Positions 29,881 to 38,335 of a stretch of 64,000 nucleotides of DNA are shown here, one piece after another. Source of the stretch: Bin52 sp965213935 (GTDB lineage: Bacteria; Pseudomonadota; Alphaproteobacteria; Thalassobaculales; Thalassobaculaceae); assembly GCA_965213935.1 (NCBI GenBank), contig CBDCAO010000012.1:1364001-1428000 (forward strand), written 5' to 3'. The position numbers and the translations under genes were made by a program. Position 1 is the first letter of the stretch. Every line of letters starts with the position of its first letter. The notes beneath the pieces were generated by a model that did no database searches, had not been told where the DNA came from, and worked only from the letters and a program-made list of their open reading frames with translations.

Positions 29881-31047
29881 TCAGTATGACCTCGGCAGTC
29901 CGAGTACCCGTTCCGCGAGGAAGCTCAGCACCAGCTGCGGGCTGACCGGAGCGATCCGCGCGATCATGACTTCCCTGAGGTAGCGCTCGACCTGGTACTC
30001 GCTCGCGTAGCCGAATCCGCCATGGGTCATGACCGCGGTCTGGCAGGCATCGAACCCGGCTTCGGCGGCGAGGTACTTGGCGGCATTGGCCTCGGCCCCG
30101 CAGGGCTGTCCGCCATCGAACAGCCACGCCGCCTTCTGCATCATCAGGTTTGCCGCCTCGAGTTCCGCCCAGCACCGTGCGAGCGGGTGCTGGATGCCCT
30201 GGTTCTGGCCGATCGGGCGCCCGAATACCCGGCGTTCCCCGGCATACCGCGAGGCCCGGTCAACCGCAGCGCGACCGATGCCGACGGCCTCCGCGGCAAT
30301 CAGGATCCGTTCCGGGTTGAGGCCATGCAGGATGTAGCGGAAGCCCTGGCCCTCCTCGCCGATCCGGTCCTCGACCGGCACCCTCAGGCCGTCGATGAAC
30401 AGCATGTTGCTGTCCACCGCCTTGCGGCCCATCTTGTCGATCTCGCGGACCTCGACGCGCGAGCGATCGAGATCGGTGTAGAACAGCGTCAGCCCTTCGG
30501 TCGGCTTGTCCACCTCCTCGAGTTCGCTGGTCCGCGTCAGGATCAGCATCTTGTCCGCCACCTGGGCCGTCGAGATCCAGGCCTTGTTCCCGTTGATGAC
30601 GTAGCCGTTGCCTTCGGGCCGTGCCCGGGTCCGCAACCGGGTGGTATCGAGGCCGACGTCAGGTTCGGTGACAGCGAAACAGGCCTTTTCCCGGCCTTCG
30701 ATCAGGGGCGGCAGGAACCGGCGGCGCTGATCCTCGGTACCGAACAGTTCCACCGGCTTCAGGCCGAAGATGTTCATGTGCAGGGCGGATGCGCCGCTCA
30801 GCGCCGCCCCGGACTCCGCGACCGCCTGCATCATCAGCGCCGCATCGGTAATGCCGAGACCGGCGCCGCCGTATGCCTGCGGCATGGCGATACCGAGCCA
30901 GCCGTCGCTGGCGAAGGCCCGGTAGAAGTCCTCGGGGAACCCGCCGTTCCGGTCACGCTCGAGCCAGTAGGCGTCGTCGAAGCGCCCTGCGATCCGCAGG
31001 ATGGTCTCGCGAATGGTCTGCTGGTCTTCGGTCAGGGAAAACTGCAT
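29881..31047 (-). CDS. Acyl-CoA dehydrogenase
   Basis: A 388-residue FAD enzyme oxidising acyl-CoA to the 2,3-enoyl-CoA and passing electrons to ETF. The N-terminal helical domain starts QFSLTEDQQTIRETILR. The middle segment CFAVTEPDVG holds the substrate and FAD signature, and the C-terminal end has a helical domain with ERYLREVMIARI. The catalytic base position is not obvious by eye, as is usual for this family. The ATG at 31047 overlaps the Nudix stop (TGATG), and a GTG at 31050 would add one residue. It is the last gene of the seven-gene CoA operon. Its product would feed the enoyl-CoA hydratase. Confidence 0.93.
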   Translation of the reverse strand: MQFSLTEDQQTIRETILRIAGRFDDAYWLERDRNGGFPEDFYRAFASDGWLGIAMPQAYGGAGLGITDAALMMQAVAESGAALSGASALHMNIFGLKPVELFGTEDQRRRFLPPLIEGREKACFAVTEPDVGLDTTRLRTRARPEGNGYVINGNKAWISTAQVADKMLILTRTSELEEVDKPTEGLTLFYTDLDRSRVEVREIDKMGRKAVDSNMLFIDGLRVPVEDRIGEEGQGFRYILHGLNPERILIAAEAVGIGRAAVDRASRYAGERRVFGRPIGQNQGIQHPLARCWAELEAANLMMQKAAWLFDGGQPCGAEANAAKYLAAEAGFDACQTAVMTHGGFGYASEYQVERYLREVMIARIAPVSPQLVLSFLAERVLGLPRSY

Positions 31048-31877
31048 CACGATGACTCCCGGCTGGCTGGCGGCGGCTGGTCGGACGCGGAGTAGTCGAC
31101 CACGGTCTCGGAAATGCCGTAGCCGGCCTCGATCGGGATCTTCAGGTGCCGCTTGCCGTTGATCTCCCGGACATCGGGCAGCACGGTCACCACCGGGGTA
31201 GCGGCCGCGGTGCGCACCGCCTCGTCGGCGGTTGCCGAGTACGCCACCTTGCGCAGGTTCATTCGGGTCGGGAACACGACCCGGCGCAAGCCCGCCTCAG
31301 CCTCGGCGATGGCGGTTTCCGGGCGGATCCACAGTGTTTCCAGCGTTTCCCAGCCATCGTGCAGGGCAAGTTGGCCACGGGGAGCGCGTGCAACCAGGAA
31401 GTGGGTGTCGAAGCGGCGTCGACCGCCCCTTGGCGTGATCCAGTGTGCAAACCGCACCAGCCGGTCGCTGGCGATCTCGAGTCCCTCCGCTTCGGCGATG
31501 TCGAGCAGGCTCACCGAACCGTCCAGCAGGCCGGTACGGTAGCGGGCGCTGATCCGCCTGGTCCTGTCGCTGCCGATCAGTTCGCCCGCCCCCGGTTCGC
31601 GGGCGAACAGCAGGTTCGCCTCCTCGAACACCTCGCGGACCCCGGCCACCCTCATTGCGCGCTCGTCGTCCGGCACGTCCCCGCCGAGCCCACAGCGTCC
31701 GGCGCGAACCACGTCGTGGTCCGCCCGGTCGACCTTCCCGCCCGGAAACAGCAGGGCGCCGGCGGCGAAGTCGGCCTTGCGCGTGCGCTGCACCATCAGC
31801 ACCTCGATCCCCTGTTCGGTATCCCTGAGCGCCATCACGGTCGCGGCCGGAACCGGTGTCACGGGATGTGCGGTCAC
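31047..31877 (-). CDS. Nudix hydrolase in a CoA operon
   Basis: A 276-residue Nudix protein. The Nudix box is readable around REVFEEANLLFARE, preceded by the ALLFPGGKVDRADHD segment. Its size and its extended N- and C-termini recall the NUDT19/NUDT7 acyl-CoA diphosphatases rather than MutT. It sits inside a chain of acyl-CoA genes, overlapping the enoyl-CoA hydratase gene by four bases. A role in removing stalled or toxic acyl-CoA intermediates by cleaving CoA to acyl-phosphopantetheine and 3',5'-ADP fits this context, but it is inference from family and location. Confidence 0.88.
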   Translation of the reverse strand: MTAHPVTPVPAATVMALRDTEQGIEVLMVQRTRKADFAAGALLFPGGKVDRADHDVVRAGRCGLGGDVPDDERAMRVAGVREVFEEANLLFAREPGAGELIGSDRTRRISARYRTGLLDGSVSLLDIAEAEGLEIASDRLVRFAHWITPRGGRRRFDTHFLVARAPRGQLALHDGWETLETLWIRPETAIAEAEAGLRRVVFPTRMNLRKVAYSATADEAVRTAAATPVVTVLPDVREINGKRHLKIPIEAGYGISETVVDYSASDQPPPASRESS

Positions 31878-32683
31878 AGCGGGCTCTCCCCGGAGAACCG
31901 CGGCGTGCGCTTCTCGAGGTGGGCCTCCAGCCCCTCGCGGGCGTCGGGGCCGGTAAACCCGAGCATCTCGAGGGCGGTCGAGGCGTCAAATGCCGGGCCC
32001 GCCATCCGGTACCAGTTGTTGAGCGCGTACTTGGTCCAGCGGATGGCGCCCTGGGCACCCTGTGCCAGCGAGACCGCGGTCTCGAGTGCCCTGTCCTGAA
32101 GCTCGTCGTCTGGCACGCACAGGGACACCAGCCCGATCCGTTCCGCCTCCCGGCCATCGATCGGCCGGCAGGTCAGCAACAGGTACTTGGCCTTGGCCAT
32201 GCCGCACAGCAGTGGCCAGTTGATCACCGCGCTGTCGCCCGCCGCGACACCGAGCCGGGTATGGCCGTCGACGATCCGCGCCCGTTCACCGGCAATCGAG
32301 ATGTCGGCAAGCAGGCCGGCGACCAGACCGGCCCCGACGGCCGGGCCGTTGATGGCCGAGATGATCGGGCGCGAACAGTTGATCACGTTGTAGACCAGGT
32401 CGCGGGCCTCCTTCCAGGCGCGCTCGCGCGCCTCGTGATCATCGATGATGGAGCGGATCATCCCGAAGTCGCCGCCGGACGAGAACGCCTTTCCGGCGCC
32501 GGTGAGGATCACCGAGTTGATCGAACTGTCGGCATCGATGTCGCGCCAGACATAGGCCAGTTCGCGGTGCCCGATCTCGTCGAGCGAGTTGTAGGTCTCG
32601 GGGCGGTCGAAGGTAATGCGCAGCACCTTGTCCGCCGGGCGGTCGAACCTGAGTTGCCGGTACTGTGAAGGATCAAGCGTCAT
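31874..32683 (-). CDS. Enoyl-CoA hydratase/isomerase family protein
   Basis: A 269-residue crotonase-fold protein that handles CoA thioesters through an oxyanion hole. The first oxyanion segment is near LTGAGKAFSSGGDFGM (about residues 60-75) and the second near INGPAVGAGLVAGLLAD (about 110-126). The catalytic Glu positions are not certain by eye; GRTL-type glutamates could not be aligned reliably. It is in the CoA operon with four-base overlaps at both ends, so hydration or isomerisation of the enoyl-CoA made by the acyl-CoA dehydrogenase is a natural role. Confidence 0.9.
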   Translation of the reverse strand: MTLDPSQYRQLRFDRPADKVLRITFDRPETYNSLDEIGHRELAYVWRDIDADSSINSVILTGAGKAFSSGGDFGMIRSIIDDHEARERAWKEARDLVYNVINCSRPIISAINGPAVGAGLVAGLLADISIAGERARIVDGHTRLGVAAGDSAVINWPLLCGMAKAKYLLLTCRPIDGREAERIGLVSLCVPDDELQDRALETAVSLAQGAQGAIRWTKYALNNWYRMAGPAFDASTALEMLGFTGPDAREGLEAHLEKRTPRFSGESPL

Positions 32684-33816
32684 GGTCGCTCCATTGATCT
32701 GCGCCGTGGCAGTCTGGCCACGGCGGTCCCCGTGACCGAGAGTTCCCCGTCCTGGTTGCGTGCTTCCTGGGCGATTCTGACCAGGCCCTCTCCGTTGCGC
32801 TCGAACCGGTCGGTCACCGTGGCGTTGATGAACAGGGTGTCGCCTTCCGGATTGTGGCGACGGATCCGGGCCGACGACTCGACCAGGAAGCCTGTGTCTC
32901 CCATCCAGTTGGTGATGTGGTGCGTCATCCAGGAACAGCGTTCGGGCCCGTAATCATAGGCTCCCGGCGCGCCGACCGCACGTGCGAACTCCGGTTCCCA
33001 GTGAACCCGTTCCGGGCAGTCGGGGATGTTGAACCGGTTGGCGATACCAAGACCCGGATGCCGACTGACCTGGCGCCACGCCAGCTTGTTCGCCCGGATG
33101 TAGAGCCCGCCCCAGCCCTGGGCGTAGGCGATGAAGCCGGTCACCGTCATCGGACCCTTGACCATGCTCGGCAGGGTGTCGCCGACGGCGGTGTCCTCGT
33201 ACCAGCGGGGGGTCGCGCCGCGGATCTCCTCGGCGGCATACAGCGCGAAGATCCGCTCGAGCTCCTCGTCGCCGTAGCGCCTTTCGCCTTCGAGACCGGC
33301 GTATTTCGTCCCGCTTTCGCGCGCCGTGTCGCGCTCCGTGCGGAAACACCAGCTGTCGCATTCGGCAACCAGCTGTCCGTCCTGGTTGAAGAAGTCGACG
33401 TGATAGATCTGGCGGATCGCACGGCCGGCGAACCGGGTCGTGTGTTCGACCAGGTCCTTGAGCCGGGACTCGGTGGTGATCTCGTCGTTTCGCCGCACCG
33501 GGTGGTGCCAGGTCCAGTCGGCGCCGGCCCACATGGCGTGGACGCCGGGCAGGCCGCCGACGTAGCCCGACGCGATCCGGCTGGTCGCGAACAGGAACGA
33601 CGGTGGAGCGATGATGCCGCCGTGGCACGAGTCCCGGGCATAGTCGGGATCGCACCACAAAGGGTTGTCGTCACCGATTCCGTGGGCGTAGTGGCGGATG
33701 GCGTCACGCGTGGCTTCGTGGCACCACGGTTCCGGGTCCCGCGAGATCCGCACGCCGATCCGCTGGCGAAGCTGCGCAAGCGCCTCGTCCGTGATCCTCG
33801 GAAACCTGCCGGTCAT
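32680..33816 (-). CDS. MaoC-like dehydratase with FAS1-like N-terminal hotdog domain
   Basis: A 378-residue protein with two hotdog-type halves. The N-terminal half includes the catalytic-type YAHGIGDDNPLWCDPDYARDSCHGG stretch, where the His and Asp of MaoC hydratases lie, and the C-terminal half contains a further hotdog fold near YAQGWGGLYIRANKLAW. Such proteins hydrate or dehydrate acyl-CoA or act as mesaconyl-CoA-type hydratases. The start at 33816 overlaps the ligase stop (ATGA). It complements a separate small MaoC protein encoded first in the operon. Confidence 0.88.
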   Translation of the reverse strand: MTGRFPRITDEALAQLRQRIGVRISRDPEPWCHEATRDAIRHYAHGIGDDNPLWCDPDYARDSCHGGIIAPPSFLFATSRIASGYVGGLPGVHAMWAGADWTWHHPVRRNDEITTESRLKDLVEHTTRFAGRAIRQIYHVDFFNQDGQLVAECDSWCFRTERDTARESGTKYAGLEGERRYGDEELERIFALYAAEEIRGATPRWYEDTAVGDTLPSMVKGPMTVTGFIAYAQGWGGLYIRANKLAWRQVSRHPGLGIANRFNIPDCPERVHWEPEFARAVGAPGAYDYGPERCSWMTHHITNWMGDTGFLVESSARIRRHNPEGDTLFINATVTDRFERNGEGLVRIAQEARNQDGELSVTGTAVARLPRRRSMERP

Positions 33817-35357
33817 GCCGCTGCCTCCCGTTCCCGCAACACCCGGCGGTTCACCTTGCCTGCCGGTGTCTTCGGCAGGTCGACGACGCAGTCGACCCGA
33901 CGCGGCCGCGCATGGCGCCCGAGCCGGTCAGCGACAAAGCCGGAGACTTCCTCGGCAAGTCCGTCCTCGCCGGCCCGCCGGGTGACGATGAACACCGCAA
34001 CCGCCTGGCCGCGCTCGGGATCGGAAACCCCGATCGCCGCCGCCTCCTCGATATCGGGATGATGCAGCAGCACATTCTCGATCTCGATGGCGCTCAGCGT
34101 CCAGCCAGCCGACAGGATCACGTCGTCCGCGCGGCCAAGGTGGAAGAAGTAGCCGTCAGCATCCATGCGGCCGAGATCCCTGACCCCGACCCAGGCGCCC
34201 GAGCGGCGAACGGCAATCTCGCCGACGGCGCCGATGGGACAGGCAGCGCCGTCGCGGTCGCGAACCGAGACCTCGCAGCCGGGAAGCGGCCTGCCGAGTG
34301 CGCCCGGGCGCACCTCGTGGTCATCGGCGCCGGGGTAGTCGGCAATGATGACGCCGACCTCGGTGGTGCCATAGATGCTGCACAGGTCGGTGCGGAAGGT
34401 GCGGCCTGCCCAGGCGGTGGTCGCCGCGTCGACCGGCTCGCCGGTAAACGACAGCTTTCTCACTGCGAAACTCCGGCGTGCGGCACGGGACCGGGTACGC
34501 ATCATCCGGTAGTGTGTCGCCGCGGCACTGAGCGTGGTGACCCCGAGACGCTCGATCACGTCGAGCAGCCGATCAGGGTCGAACTTCCCGGCCCACCCGG
34601 TGATCTCGACCCCGAGCGCGAGCGGCGCGATGGTCCCGTGCCACAGCCCGTGGCCCCAGGCCGGCGAGGACGGGCACAGGAACCGGTCGCCCGGCCTCAC
34701 CCCGGTTGCATAGAGTGCCGCGATCATCACCGTGACCACCGCCCGGTGCCGGTGACGCACCGCCTCCGGCATGGCCCGGGAGGTTCCGGAAGTATACTGG
34801 AAGAGCGCCAGGTCGCCTGCCGCGGTCGCCGGCGCGAACACGGCGTCATGCCTGCCGAGCTCGCCGAGGAACCCGTCGTCCGCCAGCACCGTGGTCACGC
34901 CGCAGGTCCCCGCGAGGCGCCCCAGGCCGGGGGCGAGGATCAGCAGCGAGGCAGAGCAGTCCGCGAGCCGCGCGGCCAGTCCGTCCGGTCCGAAGGCGGT
35001 AAACAGCGGCACCGCGACCGCGCCGGCCTTCATGACCCCGAACAGGGTGGCGTAGAATTCAAGCGAGGGCTCGAGCATGATCGCGACCCTCTCGCCCGCC
35101 CCGATGCCGCGTGCGGCGAGCCAGTTGGCGGTCCGTGACGCAAGGTCGGACACCGTCCCGAAGCTGTGACTCTCGATACTGCCGTCGCCGCGGGCGATCC
35201 TGATCGCCACCCGGTCGCGGGGATGGCGGTCGAGGCATTCGTGAGCGATGTTGAGCCGGTCCCTGTCGCCGTCGAACAGCTCCCACAGGGCGTCACGGCT
35301 ACACAGCCGCTGTGCGTCGGCGTAGGCCAGATGATCGACGAGCCGATGTGCAGCCAT
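33813..35357 (-). CDS. AMP-dependent acyl-CoA ligase with unusual adenylation loop
   Basis: A 514-residue ANL-family ligase. The usual phosphate loop GTTGxPKG is replaced by YTSGTSRAMPEAVRHRH, with no lysine at the normal place, while the downstream STTE-type motif (YGTTEVG), the hinge and the acylation lysine in TPAGKVNRR are normal. Such loops do occur in a subfamily of ligases with an AxxMPEAV sequence; I recognise it loosely and cannot cite a function. It starts at ATG 35357 within eight bases of the CoA-transferase stop, so an operon is clear. It activates a carboxylic acid; two routes to a CoA thioester (ligase and transferase) in one operon suggest it feeds, or bypasses, the transferase step. 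Confidence 0.88.
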   Translation of the reverse strand: MAAHRLVDHLAYADAQRLCSRDALWELFDGDRDRLNIAHECLDRHPRDRVAIRIARGDGSIESHSFGTVSDLASRTANWLAARGIGAGERVAIMLEPSLEFYATLFGVMKAGAVAVPLFTAFGPDGLAARLADCSASLLILAPGLGRLAGTCGVTTVLADDGFLGELGRHDAVFAPATAAGDLALFQYTSGTSRAMPEAVRHRHRAVVTVMIAALYATGVRPGDRFLCPSSPAWGHGLWHGTIAPLALGVEITGWAGKFDPDRLLDVIERLGVTTLSAAATHYRMMRTRSRAARRSFAVRKLSFTGEPVDAATTAWAGRTFRTDLCSIYGTTEVGVIIADYPGADDHEVRPGALGRPLPGCEVSVRDRDGAACPIGAVGEIAVRRSGAWVGVRDLGRMDADGYFFHLGRADDVILSAGWTLSAIEIENVLLHHPDIEEAAAIGVSDPERGQAVAVFIVTRRAGEDGLAEEVSGFVADRLGRHARPRRVDCVVDLPKTPAGKVNRRVLREREAAA

Positions 35358-35365
35358 GCGCCGAC

Positions 35366-36553
35366 CTACCCGCCGTCCCCGGACGCGAGTTCGGCCACGG
35401 TTGCCTCGGGCACCCCGGCACGAAGCAGCACCTCGGCGGTATCGGCCCCGAGCAGCGGCGCGCCGTGGCGGATGGTCCCGGGCGTGGCCGAAAACGACAC
35501 CGGGACCGCAGTGGTCCGCACCGCTCCCTCGCTCGGATGGTCGATGGTGCGAAAGAACCCGGTCTGCTTCAGGTAGGCGTCCTCCAGGATCCCCTCGAGA
35601 TCGTTGACGGGTCCCACCGGTACGTCGACCTCCTCGAGCCGGCGGCGGACCTCCTCGGTGGTTCGCTCGGCGAGGGCGGCCGCGAGCAGCTGTTGCAGTT
35701 CGACGATGTTGGCCGCGCGCTGCGCCATGCGCGTGAACCGTGCATCCTCGGCGAGGTCGGGACGGTCCACGGCCCGCAGAAGCCGATCCCACTGTGCGTC
35801 GGTATGGGCCAGCACGCAGATCATCCCGTCGCGGGTACGGAACGGCCGGCGCCACGGCGAGACCGCGCGCGGATACCCGGGCGGGCCGTCGGCAACCGCC
35901 TGCCACAGGTGGGTGGTCATGGTCAGCGACAGCATGGTCTCCAGCATGGGAACGTGCACTTCCTGGCCCTCGCCAGTGCGCTCGCGGTGAACCAGCGCCA
36001 TGGCGATGGATGATGCGAGCACGTAGCCGCAGAACTTGTCGGCAATCGGCATCGGCACGAACCCGGGCTCGCCGCCGGTCCGCCCGATCAGGCCGACAAG
36101 GCCGCATTCTCCCTGGATCACGTCGTCGTAAGCCGGCCGGTCGCGGTATGGTCCGTCGGCGTGGTAGCCGGTTGCCGAGGCGTAGACGATTGCGGGGTTG
36201 ACGGCGCGGATATCGGCGTAGCCGATACCGAGCCGGCCGGCCGCCGCGTGGCGCATGTTGTGGACGAAGACGTCGGCGCCGGACACCAGCCTGCGCAGTG
36301 CCGCGAGCGCCGTCTGCCGCTTGAGGTCGAGCACGATGCTGCGCTTGTTGCGGTTGGTGGTCTGGAAGAACGGTCCGAGTTCGCCGCTGCGGCTCGGCCC
36401 GATCCAGCGCATCGGGTCGCCGCCGGGCGCCTCGACCTTGATGACCTCGGCCCCCATGTCACCCAGGACCTGGGTGGCCACCGGACCGAGGACGTTGATG
36501 GTCAGGTCGATCACGCGTACGCCGTCGAGCGGTCCGGACCGCCGGCTCGTCAT
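35366..36553 (-). CDS. CaiB/BaiF-type class III CoA-transferase
   Basis: A 395-residue family III CoA-transferase, which moves CoA between thioesters and carboxylates through an Asp-anhydride intermediate. The N-terminal signature GVRVIDLTINVLGPVATQ and DMGAEVIKVEAPGGDPMR are classic. The catalytic Asp position is expected in the NRNKRSIVLDLKR-containing part (about residues 60-80 of the mature protein); I cannot assign it with certainty. ATG 36553 overlaps the MaoC stop by four bases. Typical substrates are formate, oxalate, carnitine, mesaconate or bile acids; the present substrate is unknown. Confidence 0.92.
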   Translation of the reverse strand: MTSRRSGPLDGVRVIDLTINVLGPVATQVLGDMGAEVIKVEAPGGDPMRWIGPSRSGELGPFFQTTNRNKRSIVLDLKRQTALAALRRLVSGADVFVHNMRHAAAGRLGIGYADIRAVNPAIVYASATGYHADGPYRDRPAYDDVIQGECGLVGLIGRTGGEPGFVPMPIADKFCGYVLASSIAMALVHRERTGEGQEVHVPMLETMLSLTMTTHLWQAVADGPPGYPRAVSPWRRPFRTRDGMICVLAHTDAQWDRLLRAVDRPDLAEDARFTRMAQRAANIVELQQLLAAALAERTTEEVRRRLEEVDVPVGPVNDLEGILEDAYLKQTGFFRTIDHPSEGAVRTTAVPVSFSATPGTIRHGAPLLGADTAEVLLRAGVPEATVAELASGDGG

Positions 36554-37035
36554 GCCCCGTCCCCGCTCCGCCGCAGCGCGGCGTCCCGGCACTTCACCAT
36601 GCGAAGCGGCGTGTAGGTGATGACCACTGTGCCGTCCTGTTTGACGATCCGGTTCCGCGTGCGCACCAGTCCGCGCCCGGGCCGGCGGGTCAGGCGGGCC
36701 TCGATCACCTCGCACTCGACATGGATGGTGTCGCCGGAGAGCGTCGGGGCGTGCACATCGAGTTCCATGTTGAGAAAGGCCTGGCCGGTCCGCTGCATGG
36801 TAGCCTGCACCAGCAGGCCCTCGGCGAAGCTGTAGACCAGCGCTCCCGGTGCGACCCGCCCGTCAATGTCGCTTTCGGTCTTCAGGTACTCGAGGTCGAC
36901 GAACAGGTTCTCGACCATGCCGGTTGCATTGACGAACCCGGTGATGTCGGCGTCGGTGACCGTCCGCGCGATGGTGCGGAACCGTCTGCCGACCGGAAGG
37001 TCCTCGAAGAAGAACCCGAGACCGACGATGTCCAT
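36550..37035 (-). CDS. MaoC-like hotdog protein, first gene of the CoA operon
   Basis: A 161-residue single-hotdog protein starting at ATG 37035 (MDIVGLGFFFEDLP), with VGRRFRTIARTVTDADITGFVNATG, the segment containing the catalytic Asp and His region in related MaoC proteins. It is followed within four bases by the CoA-transferase, so it is part of the same translational chain. It probably performs a second hydration or dehydration in the pathway. An in-frame extension to 37098 is possible but lacks MaoC character. Confidence 0.85.
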   Translation of the reverse strand: MDIVGLGFFFEDLPVGRRFRTIARTVTDADITGFVNATGMVENLFVDLEYLKTESDIDGRVAPGALVYSFAEGLLVQATMQRTGQAFLNMELDVHAPTLSGDTIHVECEVIEARLTRRPGRGLVRTRNRIVKQDGTVVITYTPLRMVKCRDAALRRSGDGA

Positions 37036-37576
37036 GCGATGCCCCCCGTGTCCGGATGCGGAAACACACCTTATGCCCGATCGGAACCGCGTCCGCACAG
37101 CGTCTGTAGCATGATCGCACTGGTGATGGGCCGGTCATCGCCCGCAGGATCCGCCGATCCGCCGAAACCCCGGTGCGTTAGCCCCCACTCCCAAGCCGCC
37201 GGGGCCGGTGCCACGGTGCCGCAAGCAGAAATCCGCGCATGCGCACGGGCACCGGCATGGCGGGCCGCGCAGCGGGCACGGCGCCAGCCGCTGCTCCGGC
37301 CAACACCGTCCTGCCACCCGCGTCGGCCGGACCATGCCCGGTGCCGGCCATCGGACCGATTGCGCTTCGCCGGGATACCGGGACCGGACCGGAACCGGAA
37401 ACGGGCCACATTCCGGCGGACGCGACCTGGGCTGTGGCACGTTTCCCCGCCAGGATGGACAGCCGCATGGGATCGGAGGAGAATTCCGGTCACGTGTCGG
37501 TCCCCGGTGCGGCCAACTGCAGGAGTTGTACCCTGGCCACGATCTTCGCCGCACAACGCCCGGCGCCGGAGCTCTG
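37036..37576. other. 541-base gap between CoA operon and pterin-like cluster
   Basis: No gene is supported. A plus-strand open frame at 37239-37577 (112 codons, Pro/Ala/Arg-rich) ends in TGA overlapping the ATG of the RibD-like gene, but its composition is that of a chance GC-rich frame. Promoters for both the minus-strand CoA operon and the plus-strand gene should lie here; no clear -35/-10 pair or strong inverted repeat is visible. Confidence 0.6.
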
Positions 37577-38335
37577 ATGCCGGCCCTCATCGAGGAGTGG
37601 CGCTCGGCCGGCACCGCCGACGATGAACAGGAACTGCTGTTCCAGGAGTGCTACCGGTCCATTGCCGAGCGTCCCCGCCTGGTCCTTGCGCAGGCGGGGC
37701 AGGGGCTCGACGGCCGGATCGCCACCCGGACCGGTCACTCGCACACCATCAACGGGCCGTCTGGCCTCGATCACCTGCACCGGCTGCGCGCCCTGGTCGA
37801 CGCGGTCGTCATCGGCTGCGGCACCGCGGTTCTCGACAATCCGCGTCTGACCACCCGCCGGGTCCGGGGGCCCGACCCGGTCCGCGTCGTGATCGATCCC
37901 TCGGGCCGGACCCCCCGGGGATCACGGATTCTCGCCGAGGGAGCGGCGCCGAGCATCATGATCACGCGGCCCGGTATCCCGGTATCCGGCCTCCACCCGT
38001 CGGTCCGGCACATCGAACTCGCGCCCGCTGCCGACGGATTCGGGCCGCAGCATATCCTCGACACGCTGCGCGAGCTTGGACTCGACAAAGTGCTGATCGA
38101 GGGCGGCCCCACAACAGTATCGCGGTTCATTGACGCCGGGTGCATCGACGAACTGCACGTCATGGTGGCGCCGCTTATCCTCGGTTCGGGACGGTCCGGG
38201 TTCGAGCTTGACCCGATCGACCGCATCGAGCAGGCGCTCACCTTCACCGCCAGGTCCTACAGGCTGGGCAGCGACGTGCTGTTTGCCTGTACGCTCAACG
38301 CGGCCGGACAAGAAGGTCGCGGTGACCCACCCTGA
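37577..38335 (+). CDS. RibD C-terminal-domain reductase (pyrimidine reductase-like)
   Basis: A 252-residue protein with the dihydrofolate-reductase-like RibD_C fold, which in riboflavin synthesis reduces the ribosyl-pyrimidine with NADPH. Recognisable are AQAGQGLDGRIATRTGHSHTINGP, DAVVIGCGTAVLDNPRLTTR, DPVRVVIDPSGRTPRG and VLIEGGPTTVSRFI, which are the NADPH and substrate segments of this fold. The deaminase half of RibD is absent, and no other riboflavin gene is adjacent. It converges on, and overlaps by 41 bases, the methyltransferase of the minus-strand cluster. It may provide an NADPH reduction step for the small molecule made by that cluster. The start at 37577 overlaps a short upstream frame. 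Confidence 0.88.
   Translation: MPALIEEWRSAGTADDEQELLFQECYRSIAERPRLVLAQAGQGLDGRIATRTGHSHTINGPSGLDHLHRLRALVDAVVIGCGTAVLDNPRLTTRRVRGPDPVRVVIDPSGRTPRGSRILAEGAAPSIMITRPGIPVSGLHPSVRHIELAPAADGFGPQHILDTLRELGLDKVLIEGGPTTVSRFIDAGCIDELHVMVAPLILGSGRSGFELDPIDRIEQALTFTARSYRLGSDVLFACTLNAAGQEGRGDPP

Noticed and set aside
37239..37577. 112-codon plus-strand frame ending at the RibD-like start
   Set aside because: The TGATG overlap is tempting, but the sequence is Ala/Pro/Gly/Arg-rich with no recognisable pattern and overlaps other equally open frames.
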